From contig NC_060018.1 in assembly GCF_021134715.1 (NCBI RefSeq), positions 7,085,501-7,149,500 on the forward strand: 64,000 nucleotides of DNA, written 5' to 3'. Of this stretch, positions 45,815 through 58,300 are shown piece by piece. The DNA comes from Daphnia pulex (Eukaryota; Arthropoda; Branchiopoda; Diplostraca; Daphniidae). Position numbers and translations under genes: made by a program. Under the pieces are notes generated by a model. That model had not been told where the DNA came from. It was given only the letters and a program-made list of their open reading frames with translations, and ran no database searches. Positions within the stretch are counted from its first letter, which is position 1; every line of letters starts with the position of its first letter.

Positions 45815-48800
45815 TTAATTGCGATCAAGAAAAAATGTTTCGAATTTACGTCCGCTGACGAACGGAACATTGGTTGCTCTTCTGCGCGCATCGGTCCTCT
45901 TCATTCTTCTCAAATCATTATTTCGCATTAAAAAGATGCTTGCTTGTTGTCCATTACAATTGGGAATGAAGCCACTCAAGTACTGGTTAGTTGGTTGCTC
46001 CAGTGATCCAGTATAAAAATTGTGCTGGTAACCCTTGGTTTTGTAACGGTCGGCATATTTTCCTTCCTTCTCCATGCGCAGTATTTCGCCGACTGAATGT
46101 TCGTAATGTTTTGTGATGACCCTGGTGATCACTTCTGGTGACCCATTTTGTTTATTGTAGTCGCGAAAATCTTCAAAGTTTTCCTCATGTTCTCGGTAGA
46201 GATAGCGATTGCACTCGTGTGTCATTCTAGAAATATTGTTAACTTCGTCGACACCTCCAGAGTTGAGCGAGACATCGTGACTGTACACGTCTCCCGGTTG
46301 AAAACCTAGTTTTTCCTTGATCTCCTTCATGTTTTTGGAATTGCGCTCCTGTTTTCTCTCCGTTTCCGTTGTAATTATTCGAACGGTCCTTCCCAATTTG
46401 TCTTTTTCATAAATGGTCTTTCCATTTCTGGTTTTACTACATGCACCTGCCTGCAAGTGTTGGTAGCTCTGGTTGACACCCAATTTGCTCATGAATCGAG
46501 CTCGATCGTTTCCTTTGGCGTGATTCTTTAACTTTTCAATTGTGTGATCCACCGAAGGATCATTTTGAGCCTTTGAAAGGGCGTTGAAGAAGCAGCGGTT
46601 AGGTGGTTCCGAAGGATCGGGCACATATTCGTGTTTCGTTCCATCGGGCATGATGAGGCAGACGTGCTTGGTTCCGTCGTCATTCTGCGTGAAACTCATT
46701 TTGACTACGGGTTTATCCGAATAAGGATTTCCTTCCGGACAGTAATGGAACTTGTCCCCTTCGGTCCCTTGCGTGTACTGGCCAGTATTATCTTCTATTT
46801 CAAGCACGAAGCCGCAAGCGTCTACCGCGTTTTGCATTTCGATGGGCCCGACCGGTTTTCCATTGCCCATTTCATCGATCCATTGATCCTCAGTTGGTAT
46901 TTTGCCATCGTCAGCGCCGTTCTTAGAATCATTCTTGTCTTTGAGGTCGTCAGCTCCTTCCGGTAAGAGAGAGGGGCAGTATTTTTTGACGAATTTTGAG
47001 CTGATATTTCTTACCCTCTTCTCGACTTGGAGTTGGATCATGGGCTGGAGCCACGTCGATTGGATCGTATCGAGAGTTTCCTTCATTATCGATGATTGAA
47101 TTTCGCCCTCGGTTTCAGCAATAAATTTTTCAAATCGTTCTGCCTCTTTTGCTGATAACCCGCCACCAGCACTTTCGCCAACAGCTGATTGCTCCTGCTG
47201 ATTTTTCGTTTTCATCGCTCTCAGTTCGTCCTGTAGAGCGGCATTCAGATCGCCGACGTACGTCGATCCGTGTGTTGATAATTTCATGACCGACTCGCAA
47301 TTAGTCACTAAATTGTTGACCTTTTGAATCACTTCAGTAGTTTTTTGGCCATAATCAACGATAGTCTTGCCCATCTGAATGGCCTTTTCAATTGTACCGG
47401 CGTTAACAGCGGCAGTGATGCCTTGGGTGTTTCCGGTGGACGCGTGTGACCGGTACTCGCCGGCGTAGTTGCCCTGCAAACCGGACAAGCCAGCTGATGA
47501 GTCGTTGAAGATTCTCATCATGCGACTGGTGATTGACGAAGCGTTCGTGCGAAGCTCAGTAAACCAATCGCCGGCTTTCAATTGATTTGTGGCTCCATCC
47601 AGCACTTCCTTGATCTTTTGGCTCGCTTCGTCTGCGCTCTTGCCGCTTTTGACAATGGCAATCATCAGGGATTTCATGAGATCCTTGAGCCGAGTGAAAG
47701 CCTCTCGCAAAAAGGAGTTGCTGAACAAGAAAGATTTGATGCGCTCAAGCACCTGTTCCCTGATGAATATGTTGAGCCACGTGAGGAAGTGGCTAACAGC
47801 CTGGCCGATGATGGACGACAATATCATGTTGGCGCACTGGATCAAGATCTGCTTGCCGGCCTCAAACCATCCTTTTAGTGTTCCATTGAATCGACACATC
47901 AGTTTGCCCGCTTGCTTGAAACTGCCGCCGCACGCCTTGACAAGCCGGGCGGCTCCCAGACCCATAGTGACGGCAGTGAGCGCCAAACTTTTGGCCTTGT
48001 CTACAAGGTAGGATTTCCAAGTGAAGGATCCTGGTGATTGTAGGGTCTGGAAGGCGAACATTAAATCGTTGATGCCCTCGCCGACGAGTCCCGCACTGAA
48101 GAATGGGAAAGCGATAGCGCCGACCAGTTGAGCGACTCCAATCAGGGCAACGACGCCGATCCGCCAATCCCATCGTGACACGTACTCGTCAACTTTGAGA
48201 ACGCGATCCAAATGCTGGTTGTTGAACTGTTGAACCTCGTCGAATGGACTCGCTTGATCGTCGCCGGCTGGCGGAAGAGCGTCTTGCAACGAACAGAACG
48301 AGGACTTGACGTTCGCCAATGTTTTCAACTGGCCGAGATGAATGCCAACGGCTTGCATAAGCGCTGCGGACAGATTATTCCTTCTCTCTGTCATAGCGGC
48401 AGCCTCTTGAACTTTGTTGATAATCTCAGCAAAATGGCTAGCAACAGCCAAACTACCAAAGGCCGGAACGATCGGTGGGATCAGCTGTTTAATGTTTTGT
48501 TCTAAAGTGCTTTTTGGCTTTTCTTCTTCTCTCGCCTTTTCTGTTTCTTCTTTGCTGTAAAAGAGCTTGGCAAGCTTGTCGAATCCGTTGAGGGAATTAA
48601 TCCTATTCTTGATCTCATCAAAATCTTTTTGAATATCTTCTCGAGATCGCTCTCTGTTTGCAGACGGAAATTTAATGGCCGGATCTTTGAGAACTTCTAC
48701 GTCGACCAGGAAATCGAGGAATTGTTTGGCCAATTTCTTTTTACGTTCATCGAAAAGTGGCCGAAGAACGTACTGATTTCCATTCCGTTCGACGATGGGC

Positions 48801-49354
48801 GAAGAGAACCAAGTGGCTACAACATCGGCGCAAGACGAGAGGGCTACACCTTTCACCAGTTGAGCGTCAGGATCTCGATCCATCGAGGGAATCGGTTTCA
48901 GGATGCGGTGACGAAAGCATTTGTCCGTCACTTGCAATAATTTCTCGCCGTCCAGCCACTTTTCCAGCTTCTTCAATTGGCCACTATCTTCGATACCGAG
49001 TGTGGAGGAAACGAGCGAAAAATCTTGGCCGTCGTGAAATTTCAACCAACCGGGTAAAATACGCCGGTAAGCTTTTGATACGATGGTGTCGGGTATTTCG
49101 CCGATGTGCTGATCGCCTTTGATCATTTTCCCACCACCAGCTAGTTGGCCCTCATCGATGTAAACGGAAATTAAACTGCTCCAAAGCCTTGTTTCCACTT
49201 TGTAGATGGCGTCCTCGATATCCGACAGTTTGCAATTTTTATTTTTCACAAGATCTAAGAGAGGCTCGCGGCAGTGGGTGACGAACGGAGGCCAATCGAA
49301 CGAATTTTCAGCCGCTTTCCTGTAGCGGCGTGGCTTAATGAAATAACACTTCCC
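45815..49354 (-). CDS. SecA-like gene, last exon
   Basis: One 3,540-base exon (acceptor CATATTTAG) ending in a stop at 45815-45817. Hydrophobic segments lie about one third in (WRIGVVALIGVAQLVGAIAF region, near 48130, and two more to about 47730). They could be amphipathic or membrane helices. The last 350 residues include CFFNALSKAQ, reminiscent of the catalytic-cysteine box of OTU-type proteases, and a late histidine, but the match is weak. Confidence 0.9.
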   Translation of the reverse strand, partial: GKCYFIKPRRYRKAAENSFDWPPFVTHCREPLLDLVKNKNCKLSDIEDAIYKVETRLWSSLISVYIDEGQLAGGGKMIKGDQHIGEIPDTIVSKAYRRILPGWLKFHDGQDFSLVSSTLGIEDSGQLKKLEKWLDGEKLLQVTDKCFRHRILKPIPSMDRDPDAQLVKGVALSSCADVVATWFSSPIVERNGNQYVLRPLFDERKKKLAKQFLDFLVDVEVLKDPAIKFPSANRERSREDIQKDFDEIKNRINSLNGFDKLAKLFYSKEETEKAREEEKPKSTLEQNIKQLIPPIVPAFGSLAVASHFAEIINKVQEAAAMTERRNNLSAALMQAVGIHLGQLKTLANVKSSFCSLQDALPPAGDDQASPFDEVQQFNNQHLDRVLKVDEYVSRWDWRIGVVALIGVAQLVGAIAFPFFSAGLVGEGINDLMFAFQTLQSPGSFTWKSYLVDKAKSLALTAVTMGLGAARLVKACGGSFKQAGKLMCRFNGTLKGWFEAGKQILIQCANMILSSIIGQAVSHFLTWLNIFIREQVLERIKSFLFSNSFLREAFTRLKDLMKSLMIAIVKSGKSADEASQKIKEVLDGATNQLKAGDWFTELRTNASSITSRMMRIFNDSSAGLSGLQGNYAGEYRSHASTGNTQGITAAVNAGTIEKAIQMGKTIVDYGQKTTEVIQKVNNLVTNCESVMKLSTHGSTYVGDLNAALQDELRAMKTKNQQEQSAVGESAGGGLSAKEAERFEKFIAETEGEIQSSIMKETLDTIQSTWLQPMIQLQVEKRVRNISSKFVKKYCPSLLPEGADDLKDKNDSKNGADDGKIPTEDQWIDEMGNGKPVGPIEMQNAVDACGFVLEIEDNTGQYTQGTEGDKFHYCPEGNPYSDKPVVKMSFTQNDDGTKHVCLIMPDGTKHEYVPDPSEPPNRCFFNALSKAQNDPSVDHTIEKLKNHAKGNDRARFMSKLGVNQSYQHLQAGACSKTRNGKTIYEKDKLGRTVRIITTETERKQERNSKNMKEIKEKLGFQPGDVYSHDVSLNSGGVDEVNNISRMTHECNRYLYREHEENFEDFRDYNKQNGSPEVITRVITKHYEHSVGEILRMEKEGKYADRYKTKGYQHNFYTGSLEQPTNQYLSGFIPNCNGQQASIFLMRNNDLRRMKRTDARRRATNVPFVSGRKFETFFLDRN

Positions 49355-52300
49355 CTAAATATGACAACAGTTTCATTATTCTGGTAATTATTAAATGTTA
49401 CAAGTACTTACGAGCAACTCGATGACTTGATCGATGTGTTGGTCGTTTTCGGTGGGTAGGATGGAAGCCAGGGCAGATTTCAACGACACGCCGACCAGGT
49501 TGTCGATTTTGGACGCGTGAATTCGCCACAAACGGATTTGATTCGTCACTTGTTCTTCGAACCGCTTGTGACAGAGGGACGATCCGTTTTCCATTTGTCT
49601 GTTCAAACATTGATCGACTCGTTGGTTGAGACTGGTGAGCACTTCGATTCGATCGTCGATCAGTTTCCGGACCCGTTTCAAGTAGCCTTTTGCCTCCCTT
49701 TTCTTTTCGTACCCGGCGTTGTCGGCCAGAGCGAGGCGGGCGCGATCGAGCAGGGCGTTTTCGCACCACTTCGGTTCTATAGTCGCCACTTTATTGTAAC
49801 ATTTTGCCGCACGGCTCGGGCGCGACGATTCCTCGTAGCAACGGGCGAGCATAGTCCATTCGCTCGGACTGGACATGATAGACTCGACGTCCGATGATTG
49901 GATGGACATTGTCAGACGATCGAAACTATCGCTCAGTCTGTCGGCGAGTACCGGATCGCGATGGGCTTTCTCGATGGAGACGGCATTTTCGTCGAGCCAA
50001 AGCGCCCAGCGATTGTTGAAACAATTTCTCATAATCGTTTTGAAATTTTGTTGTAAATGCTCCAAGTTAGAAGCTGTGCTAAATGACTGAAATGATTCGA
50101 GAGATCTTTGGTTCAAGGGGCGGACGCATTTCTCGTAGTATTCGTGGAAAAGTTTCTCTTCCAGTTGGATCTTTGGCAGAGCTTCTCGTCGGATGTTGTC
50201 CAATCGGAGCCGTTCGTCTTCGTCGCGCTTTGATTTCAACTGAAGCATCCGGCCGTAAGGATCGCCACTTAGGTGGGATTTTCGATTTTCCTCATCCGTA
50301 TTTTCGATGACAAATTGGTAACTTCCAGGTTGGCCAGAGCGGGCCGTTCGTCCTTCGGCTTGAGCTTCGACGCGGGAGTTGGGCGGTAGAAACCCGATAA
50401 TCACGTGAAGACCGCCGTTGTTGAGGAGCTCTTTACTGGGTTTTAAATCTGTTCCACGGCCGGCCAAGTTTGTGGCAATGATCACCTGACCTGGAAGAAC
50501 TTCTTGGTGTTGTTTCTCCTTGAAGGCCTCGTCGAATGAGCTGACGTATTTGACGACTTGAATTGAAGCGTCTGCTTTAAGGCGGTCGTAAATCGAGTTG
50601 GCTAATTCAATGTTCTCGCAAACGACAAGAACGGCCCGCTGCTGGTTCGAAGCAACGCTGACGACTTTCTTTTGCATTCCATTGAGCCAATTTTGTCGAT
50701 CGTGAGCAATGATCGGCTCGTGTTGAAGGCAAAAGCGCGGCCTGAATCGCGGCAAGCGGAAAAAATCGACGCCAAACACTTGGCCCAGAAGGTCACACTC
50801 GGCCGCGGAACCAAGTGTGCCCGTCAGTCCGTACATGCGGCCCTTAAATTCGCTAAAGTAGCCAATGTTGGACATGAAAATGGCCTTCAACGAGATGGGC
50901 GTCCATTTCAGGCCGTGTTTCAACTGCAAAAATTGTTGCAAACCGTCCGACCACTCCGTTTGCACTTGCTCCACTCCCGTCTCTTTGTCCATGATGACGA
51001 TCCGTCTGCCTTGTCCGTCGCCGCAATCGTCCACCTTGTAGGCGTCGTTGGGTTTGAGTAGGTAACAAGCCCGGAACGCGCTCTTGATCCACGTCGACAG
51101 GTGCCGTTCGGCAAATTGCTTCAAACAATTGGGAACGCAAGTTGGAATCATCGGCTCGATCAACTGGTGAACTTCATCGACGATGTCACTCGATTCGGCC
51201 AAACGAACGACGTCGGGGGCGTTGACCATCGTCCAGATTTCGACAAACAACCGCATGAGATCGTACATTTCGGGAATGTTGTGCGACATGTACAGGACGT
51301 TTTCGCCTTTAAAAATAAAACAAGATAATTATTTCATCGATTATCACGAATCAATACACTAATACCTTTATCGAGGGTCATCGAGTCCACCTCGTCGACG
51401 ATGATGGCTCCCGGGTTGCGGTTGCGGGTCACGTCCTTGTCCTCGAAGAAGCGCGTGAGCAGAATGTCACGCATGAAACTGCCCAGGTCGCCGTAGATGA
51501 CGTCGTTGTTGTACCGGTTACGTCTGATATCCTCGTCGTTCGAACATTGCTGGTCACAATTGTTGCTCACGCTCACTCCAAACGCCTTGAAGAGCCATCC
51601 GATTTCGGCGATGTTAGCTTCGGCCAGCACGGAAGAACTCGTAATGATGTTAACGTGTCGATCCTCGTCCCAGTAGCGCAAGGCATGATAAATGGCCACC
51701 AGAGCAGAGATGAGCGTTTTTCCTTCGCCAGTTGAAATTTGTCCCATACGTCGAATCATATGTCCGGCTTGGCGGTTATCATCGGAAGAGACGAACGCGG
51801 CGACTGCAATAAGTTGAACGTCCCTCGGCACGTAACCCTTTTCATCGTGAACAACTCGACAAGCAACAGCCAGAAAATCGTCCACCTGCAATGATTTGCT
51901 GCTCGACTTCTTTAATTCATTACTCCATTTTCTGACGTCGAAATTAGTTTCGAATTCTCTAATCCGGATGCGTCTGATGCGTTCAACCATTTCGCTGCAA
52001 TTTCCGATCACTTTGCTCGACTCAGGATCTCGACTCATGATGGAAAAAATGTCCTCGACACTCAAATCGACTTTACTCGATTTTCTCATGTCTTTTTCGA
52101 TGATACCCGCATCGGACAGCGAATTCCAAACTGAATCTTCCACCGCCATTAACTTTTTCATCAAAGTTTTTTCGATCAAGGCAATCCAACGATCTTTAAT
52201 CCAGGGGTACCGAAACAAATTCTGCAGAATGTTTTTTAAATGAGCAGTGTCGCCCGATTTTTCTTTTAGTTCCGGGTGGCGGTGAACGACCAAACGAAGA

Positions 52301-55300
52301 AAGTGGTCGCTTCTTTGCTGCCCGAATTGGACGTCGAGTATAGACACCAAGTGTTGGAAAGTCCAAGATTTCCAAGCTGTCAATTTTCGGACCCACTGGA
52401 ATTATTGGCAATCGATCCGACAACGTCTGGATCGGAGTAAGGGAATTGGAGAAGAAGGGAGGAGCTAGACCGAAACGTAGATACATTCTCGTTTTGCTGG
52501 TGTAGAGCGCACGTGTGCCGACGCTCTACACTTTACGTTTTCAGAGTCGTTTTCCGAATTTCTTGTTTTTTTCTCTTGTGTTTTCCGTGCGGACGTATAG
52601 CAGGCAACTATCGTCCCGTCACCTAAACCCGAATTGTGTTCCCGTTTCCCCCGAGCCGAAATACATTCGACTTAAGTTAAATTACGACTCTGAAAGTTTC
52701 ATTCCGGTGTGTGAGAAGCAAACATTTGGTGCATCGACCGGGAATTGACGTTCCTCGGCCCATCGGCCCTCACACACACGTGTTCCGTCAGGAAATTCCC
52801 AGAGATTCGATTGAGCTCAACCACTCTCTGCGACCCGCTTCCTGCATACCGACGTTCGGCTGATTGGCGCTTCCTGTATCCCGCCCGGTACATTCGTCTA
52901 CAGGTCCGTGCAGCACCATCACCCCGTCATACCGAAAATCACCATCACGTTTTCGAGAAAGACCCGCGTGGCAGATTCGTTGGTTTCGCCGTTTGATCAC
53001 ACGCGTGAAACCCTCCGTCGACCCTCGTGTCTCATCGTTCATAATCTTGTCTCATCGTATCCCAACACATCCGCCCGTATCATCGCCATCTTACCACCCC
53101 GTCATCCTTAATCGTCAATTTGAGCCAGAGGAGAGCTGATCTCCCCCCTAGCCTTAAACTGCCTCGTGGTAAGAAGAAGGACGAAGAACAGAAGGCAGTG
53201 TTGAGAGAGAAGAGAAGAGTTGCCCGACGATCGCGTTATCACAACCCTGCCGCTCTCCCCGACACACGCGCGCCATCTTTGGCGCCCGCTCGCAGGAGCG
53301 CGATCACCCGCAGACCAGTCGTCGATCGTCGCATCATTGTTCAACCCGTAAGCGATCGACAGGCCATCATCGACAAGGCGATCAAGGAAGCCGAAGAAAT
53401 CGCCAAGACCATTCGAGCCGGCCGAAATCCAGACCCGACCGTACCGATCATTCACAACCGTGAAGCGCTCATCAAAGAGGCCGAAGAAATTATGCAGCAG
53501 ATCCTCGCCAAAAGGAAGTCAACCGATCAACAAGTTTCTGCCGCCCAGCACGAAGGACGTCAAGAATAAATTCCTTGTCCGCCATATTGGTTGCGTCCTT
53601 TGTTAGCCACTCCCCGCCCTTTTGATCGCGCTTCGTTTTAAAATATATTCCTTTGGCCATGTCTATTGTTTGTTGAGTCCGCCTTATTGGTTGCGTCTCT
53701 CGCTTTGTTTGTTGAGTCCGCCATTTTTATAGGTTGAGTCTTGCGTCTTTTAAGTCCGCCATTTTTTGGCTGCGTCTTGCTCCCGGCAAGTCCGCCACGT
53801 TGGTTGCGTCTTTGCCAAGTCCGCCAAATTGGTTGCGTCTCTCACACAATATATTTCGGCCACATCTTTGCTTTGTCGAGTCCGCCATATTTATTGGTTG
53901 CGTCTCTCGTTTTGGTACACTTATTCGGCCACATCTTTGCTTTGTCGAGTCCGCCATATTTATTGGTTGCGTCTCTCGTTTTGGTACACTTATTCGGCCA
54001 CATCTTTGCTTTGTCGAGTCCGCCATATTTATTGGTTGCGTCTCCTGTTTGGTACGTTTATTGGCTGCGTCTTGCTTCCGTCAAGTCCGCCATATTTAGG
54101 CTGCGTCTTTTATCAAGTCCGCCTTATTGTTTGTACCTATTGTTCCCTTTACAAAGTCCGCCATATTGGTTGCGTCTTTGTTTCAAGTCCGCCTTATTGG
54201 TTGCGTCTTTGTTTCAAGTCCGCCTTATTGGTTGCGTCTTTGGTTTCAAGTCCGCCTTATTGGTTGCGTCTTTCGTTATTATTCGTCACGCCATTTCGCC
54301 CGCCATTGCTCACCTTCATCACCATCTTACATCATCTCATCTACCCGATCGACCACAGCACGCGCGTTTCATCTTTGAGAGTGAATAGGCCTTGACATGG
54401 AGCAGTCGCAAGCAATAGCCCTTCCGCCTATCAATGAAGAAGATGACAATGAAGAAGTTGACGACGATGAAGAGGAGGCCCATTGTGATCTGGAAGCGAC
54501 CGAAGACCCGGATCATCTTAAGAACCTCCGTACTGGCGGAAAGTCGGTTCACACGAAGTCAGGGAAGAAATTAATGAAAGCAGTGAGAAACGGCTCCGAC
54601 CGCGACGAAATACGGGCTCTTCGAGCAGTTTACGTGCGAGACTTCGAAGAATTAGAAAGGCGACACGACCGATACGTCTCCGCCGACGCGGAAAACCTTT
54701 CGAGCAACGACTTAGAGGGCCAACGACAATGGATTCAAGCAGTAATTTACGATCAACAAAGGCTACTGGCAGACTGCGACAAGTACCTGAATTTTACAAA
54801 ACCTCAATCGTCAGCTTCCGTCGCAACCCGAGCATCGTCGAGACATAGCAGCGCATCTTCCGCGCAGGCGAAAATTCTTGAAGCCGAACGAAAAGAACAA
54901 GAAGCTCGACTCAAACTTCAACAAGCGGAGGATGAGGCGAAACGTCAAGCGGAAGAAGACGAATCTTTGAGAGAGCTGCAAGTTAGACAACGACAAATAG
55001 ATGCAGATCGTGAACAGCGGAAGTTAAAGGACGAAATGGAGCTGCAACAACTCACCAGCGCCATCATGCGGCAGCAGTTATCTGACATCACCGGTGCCGA
55101 CGACGCGGCCAACGAAACACGAGCGATGTCAACATCGAGCGCTCCGTCCGGATTTATGAGGAGACGCACTTTGCTGTCAAGCATCTTTAATCAACCGGCG
55201 CCACTCAGTCAACCACCACCGGCAGAAAACGTACAGACGACCAACACGGCTGGGCATGTTCCGGTAGCTCCAGCGACTACATTTCACCGTACGATGACCA

Positions 55301-58300
55301 CACCCGCCGGAAGACCCTCTACTTTGTCGACCCCGTTGATTGGATCGACCCAGAAGTTGCTACCACCGGCCCGATTATTCGCGACACCCGTCCCGCCGAT
55401 ATCGACAGCGCCGTCCACCCCAAAACCGGGGATCTTCTCGCAGATGCGAGATTTGGCCACGAGAGTTTTCACTCCCAGCAGTAGAACGATGACAAGATAT
55501 TCTTCCGTGCCGACTCTTCCAGTATCCAGCAACGTCAGCACCGTACCGACAACCAGCGTGACAAACCCGACGTTTATCCCGCCTTCATCGACGACTAATT
55601 TTGTCACGCCGCCGACGACTAGGTTTGTCACGCCGCCGACGACTAGTTATGTCACGCCGCCGACAACAACGAACCAACCGGTTTCTGCAGCAGCTACTCA
55701 ACCCAGTAGAAATGTCAGCTCAGCTCCTAGTCGACCTCCGATTCAACCACCCGCTTCATACCCGCCGAGCACGTCGTTTTCGGTGCCTTGGCCGTCATGG
55801 AGAAACGCAGGACGAGCTACTAGTGGAGTAAATGTCCCACCGCCGCAACCACCGACTTCAACAGTTGTGGCAAGTGGAACCAACCATACAAATCCGCCTG
55901 GACACGGGCCGTCATCCGGATACGTACCACCATCGACCGCCGTGTCACTCTCGATGCCATCCAGTGTTGGAGAGACGATTTTTCATACTGGACATGGATC
56001 ATCATCCGGATTTGTGCCCCTATCGACAGCAGTGACGTTCTCTATGCCATCCAGCGTTGGTGGAACGACTTATTTTTCTACTGGCATGAATTACGGAACG
56101 AACATTGCTGCGTCTGCTCCGGAGTCATCATACGGGCCGGCCTCAACGAACACCTGCCCGCCGATCACGTTGACCACGAATAGCCACCGGCCGTCGTCGA
56201 TTCCTTTCCCAAGCAATGTGTACGCACCGCCCTTTGTGCCCAACTCGTCTGTGCCACCAGAGCCGCCGCCGAATCCGTACGGCCACGATGGCGCGTCGGG
56301 AATTTACACCCCGGACGATTGGATTCACACGCTCGGGACACCGTTCGCTACTAAAACCAGATCCAGCGTTAAGCCCCCGCGAATGAAAGTACCGAACTTT
56401 GACGGGGACCCAAGCAACTGGCCGATGTTCATTCAAATGTTCAAGATATTCGTGCACGACGCTGTGAGCTCTGATGCTGAACGCATCGCTCATTTACACG
56501 ACGCCTTGACTCCCGAAATCAGGAAGAACATCGGAGGCGCTCTGCTGAATCCCGGGCTCTACCATCACGCGCTACACGAGCTGCACAAACGTTACGGCAA
56601 CCCACAGCTCGTTTCCCAGTCCTGCACATCTTCATTGCTCAAGCTGCAGCCGTTTAAAGATAACGACTTCAACGCCCTTCGGGCATTCTCGGCAAATCTA
56701 CATTCCGTCGTGGCCACACTCCGCCTTGGCGGATATGGAATGGAGCTTCATAGTCACGCCACGTTGGCACAACTGGTCGCCAAACTCCCGCCTGCACTCA
56801 AAAGCCGCTGGGGTGAAAAGAGCTGGGCCAAACAGCCCCAGCTTTCGACAGTTGAAGATTTGGACAAGTGGTTGGACGACGTCGCAATGGCCGAACATTC
56901 CATTAGAGCAGGAGCGATGGAATCATCCCGATCCAGTGGTGATCCGCCGAAGAAAAGTAACAGAGACGGCCGCCGTGGCCAAAGCCACAACGTATTCAAC
57001 ACAACAACCGAAAACCGACCCGCGCAGCAATCAACAAATCAATTACGCTGCCCTTGCTGCGACAGTACCGATCAACATCACCTTGAAGAATGTCAAGAAT
57101 TTAAATCACTCCCGGTGGAAGAACGAGCGATCATCGCCAAGGAAAAAGGCATATGTTTCCGCTGTCTTGGCCATGATCATATCGGACGAGATTGTAGCCA
57201 AACGCAACGCTGCACTCAACCGGATTGTGATGCCGTCCATCATCCCCTTCTTCACGGCGCCCCAAGGATGTTCACGAGAGAGAAGACACCACCGGCAGCA
57301 ACATTTTCGGGTTCGATCTCCACCGAGAGCAGAGCATACGCGGGAAAACGCACCATGCTGCCGATGGTGCCAATTATTCTATGTGCCAACGGGAAAGAGA
57401 TCAAGCTGTACGCGCTTTTGGATAACGGAAGCGAAATCTCCATCGTCAAGAAAGAAATATCCGATCGTTTGGGACTAAATGGCCGCATTGAACGCGCAGT
57501 CACCAATACAGTCGACGGGAGAGGCAAACCAGTCGACACGTTGATCGTGAATTTCGATATTATCTCACTGGATCGGCGCTACATTTTCAACATCGTCGAC
57601 GCTCAAGTGAAAGAAACGTTCCGGCTCAGCAAGCGACCCATCGACCTAGCAGCCCTCACCGAGAGGTGGCCTCACCTCGCACACGTCCCAATTCATTCCG
57701 CCCTGGAGGAAGAAATCGCAATATTGATTGGCCACGACCATCCGGCGGCCATCGATATTTTTGAAACCCGCAAAGATCCCTTCCACCAGCGAGCACCACG
57801 CGCCTATTTAACGGCCTTCGGGTGGTGTATCGGCGGACCAACCGGGACCGGAGGTGAAACCGATGCCAGCTCATTCCACGTGAGCTCGCTCGAAGATGGG
57901 TGTGATCTCCAGCTGGAACAATTTATCGACGCCGACACCTTAAATACAAAGCCCGATATCGTTCAGTCTATCGGCGAAGAAGAGAAGAGAGCGTGGAATA
58001 TTTTAACGACCACGAAACAACGCGATGGCGTCCGGCATCAATCTGGGCCTTCGTGGAAGACGAACGAACCAATCCATCCGAAAAATATCGTCGCCGACCA
58101 GAGATGCCCATGCCTTTTCAACCCCGAACCAAAGTGCGTTGAAAACGAAGATCCGACCGATATCTACAAGTGCGTGATTGACACGTACGGCGAGTACAAA
58201 CGCGCTCGCAACCTGAAGCGGAAGGAATTCCGGCCAGGAATTGGCAATCGGTGTCTGGATGAAATTGATTCCGCTCGCATCTGTATCTTCACGCACACCC

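Noticed and set aside
49398-51140. Arg- and Pro-rich open frames overlapping the SecA-like exons on either strand
   Set aside because: Shadow frames of GC-richer coding sequence; biased composition and no motifs.
49391-52351. Ordinary DEAD-box RNA helicase
   Set aside because: The nucleotide-binding motifs are of SecA form (GEGKT, DEVDS, NLAGRGTD, GRTARSGQPGS), not the AxTGxGKT/DEAD/SAT/HRxGRxGR set of RNA helicases.
53727-54395. Cys/Leu/Val-rich repeated open frames (100-215 codons) in the leader of the LTR element
   Set aside because: They are translations of the tandem repeat in several frames; the periodic sequence keeps frames open by chance.
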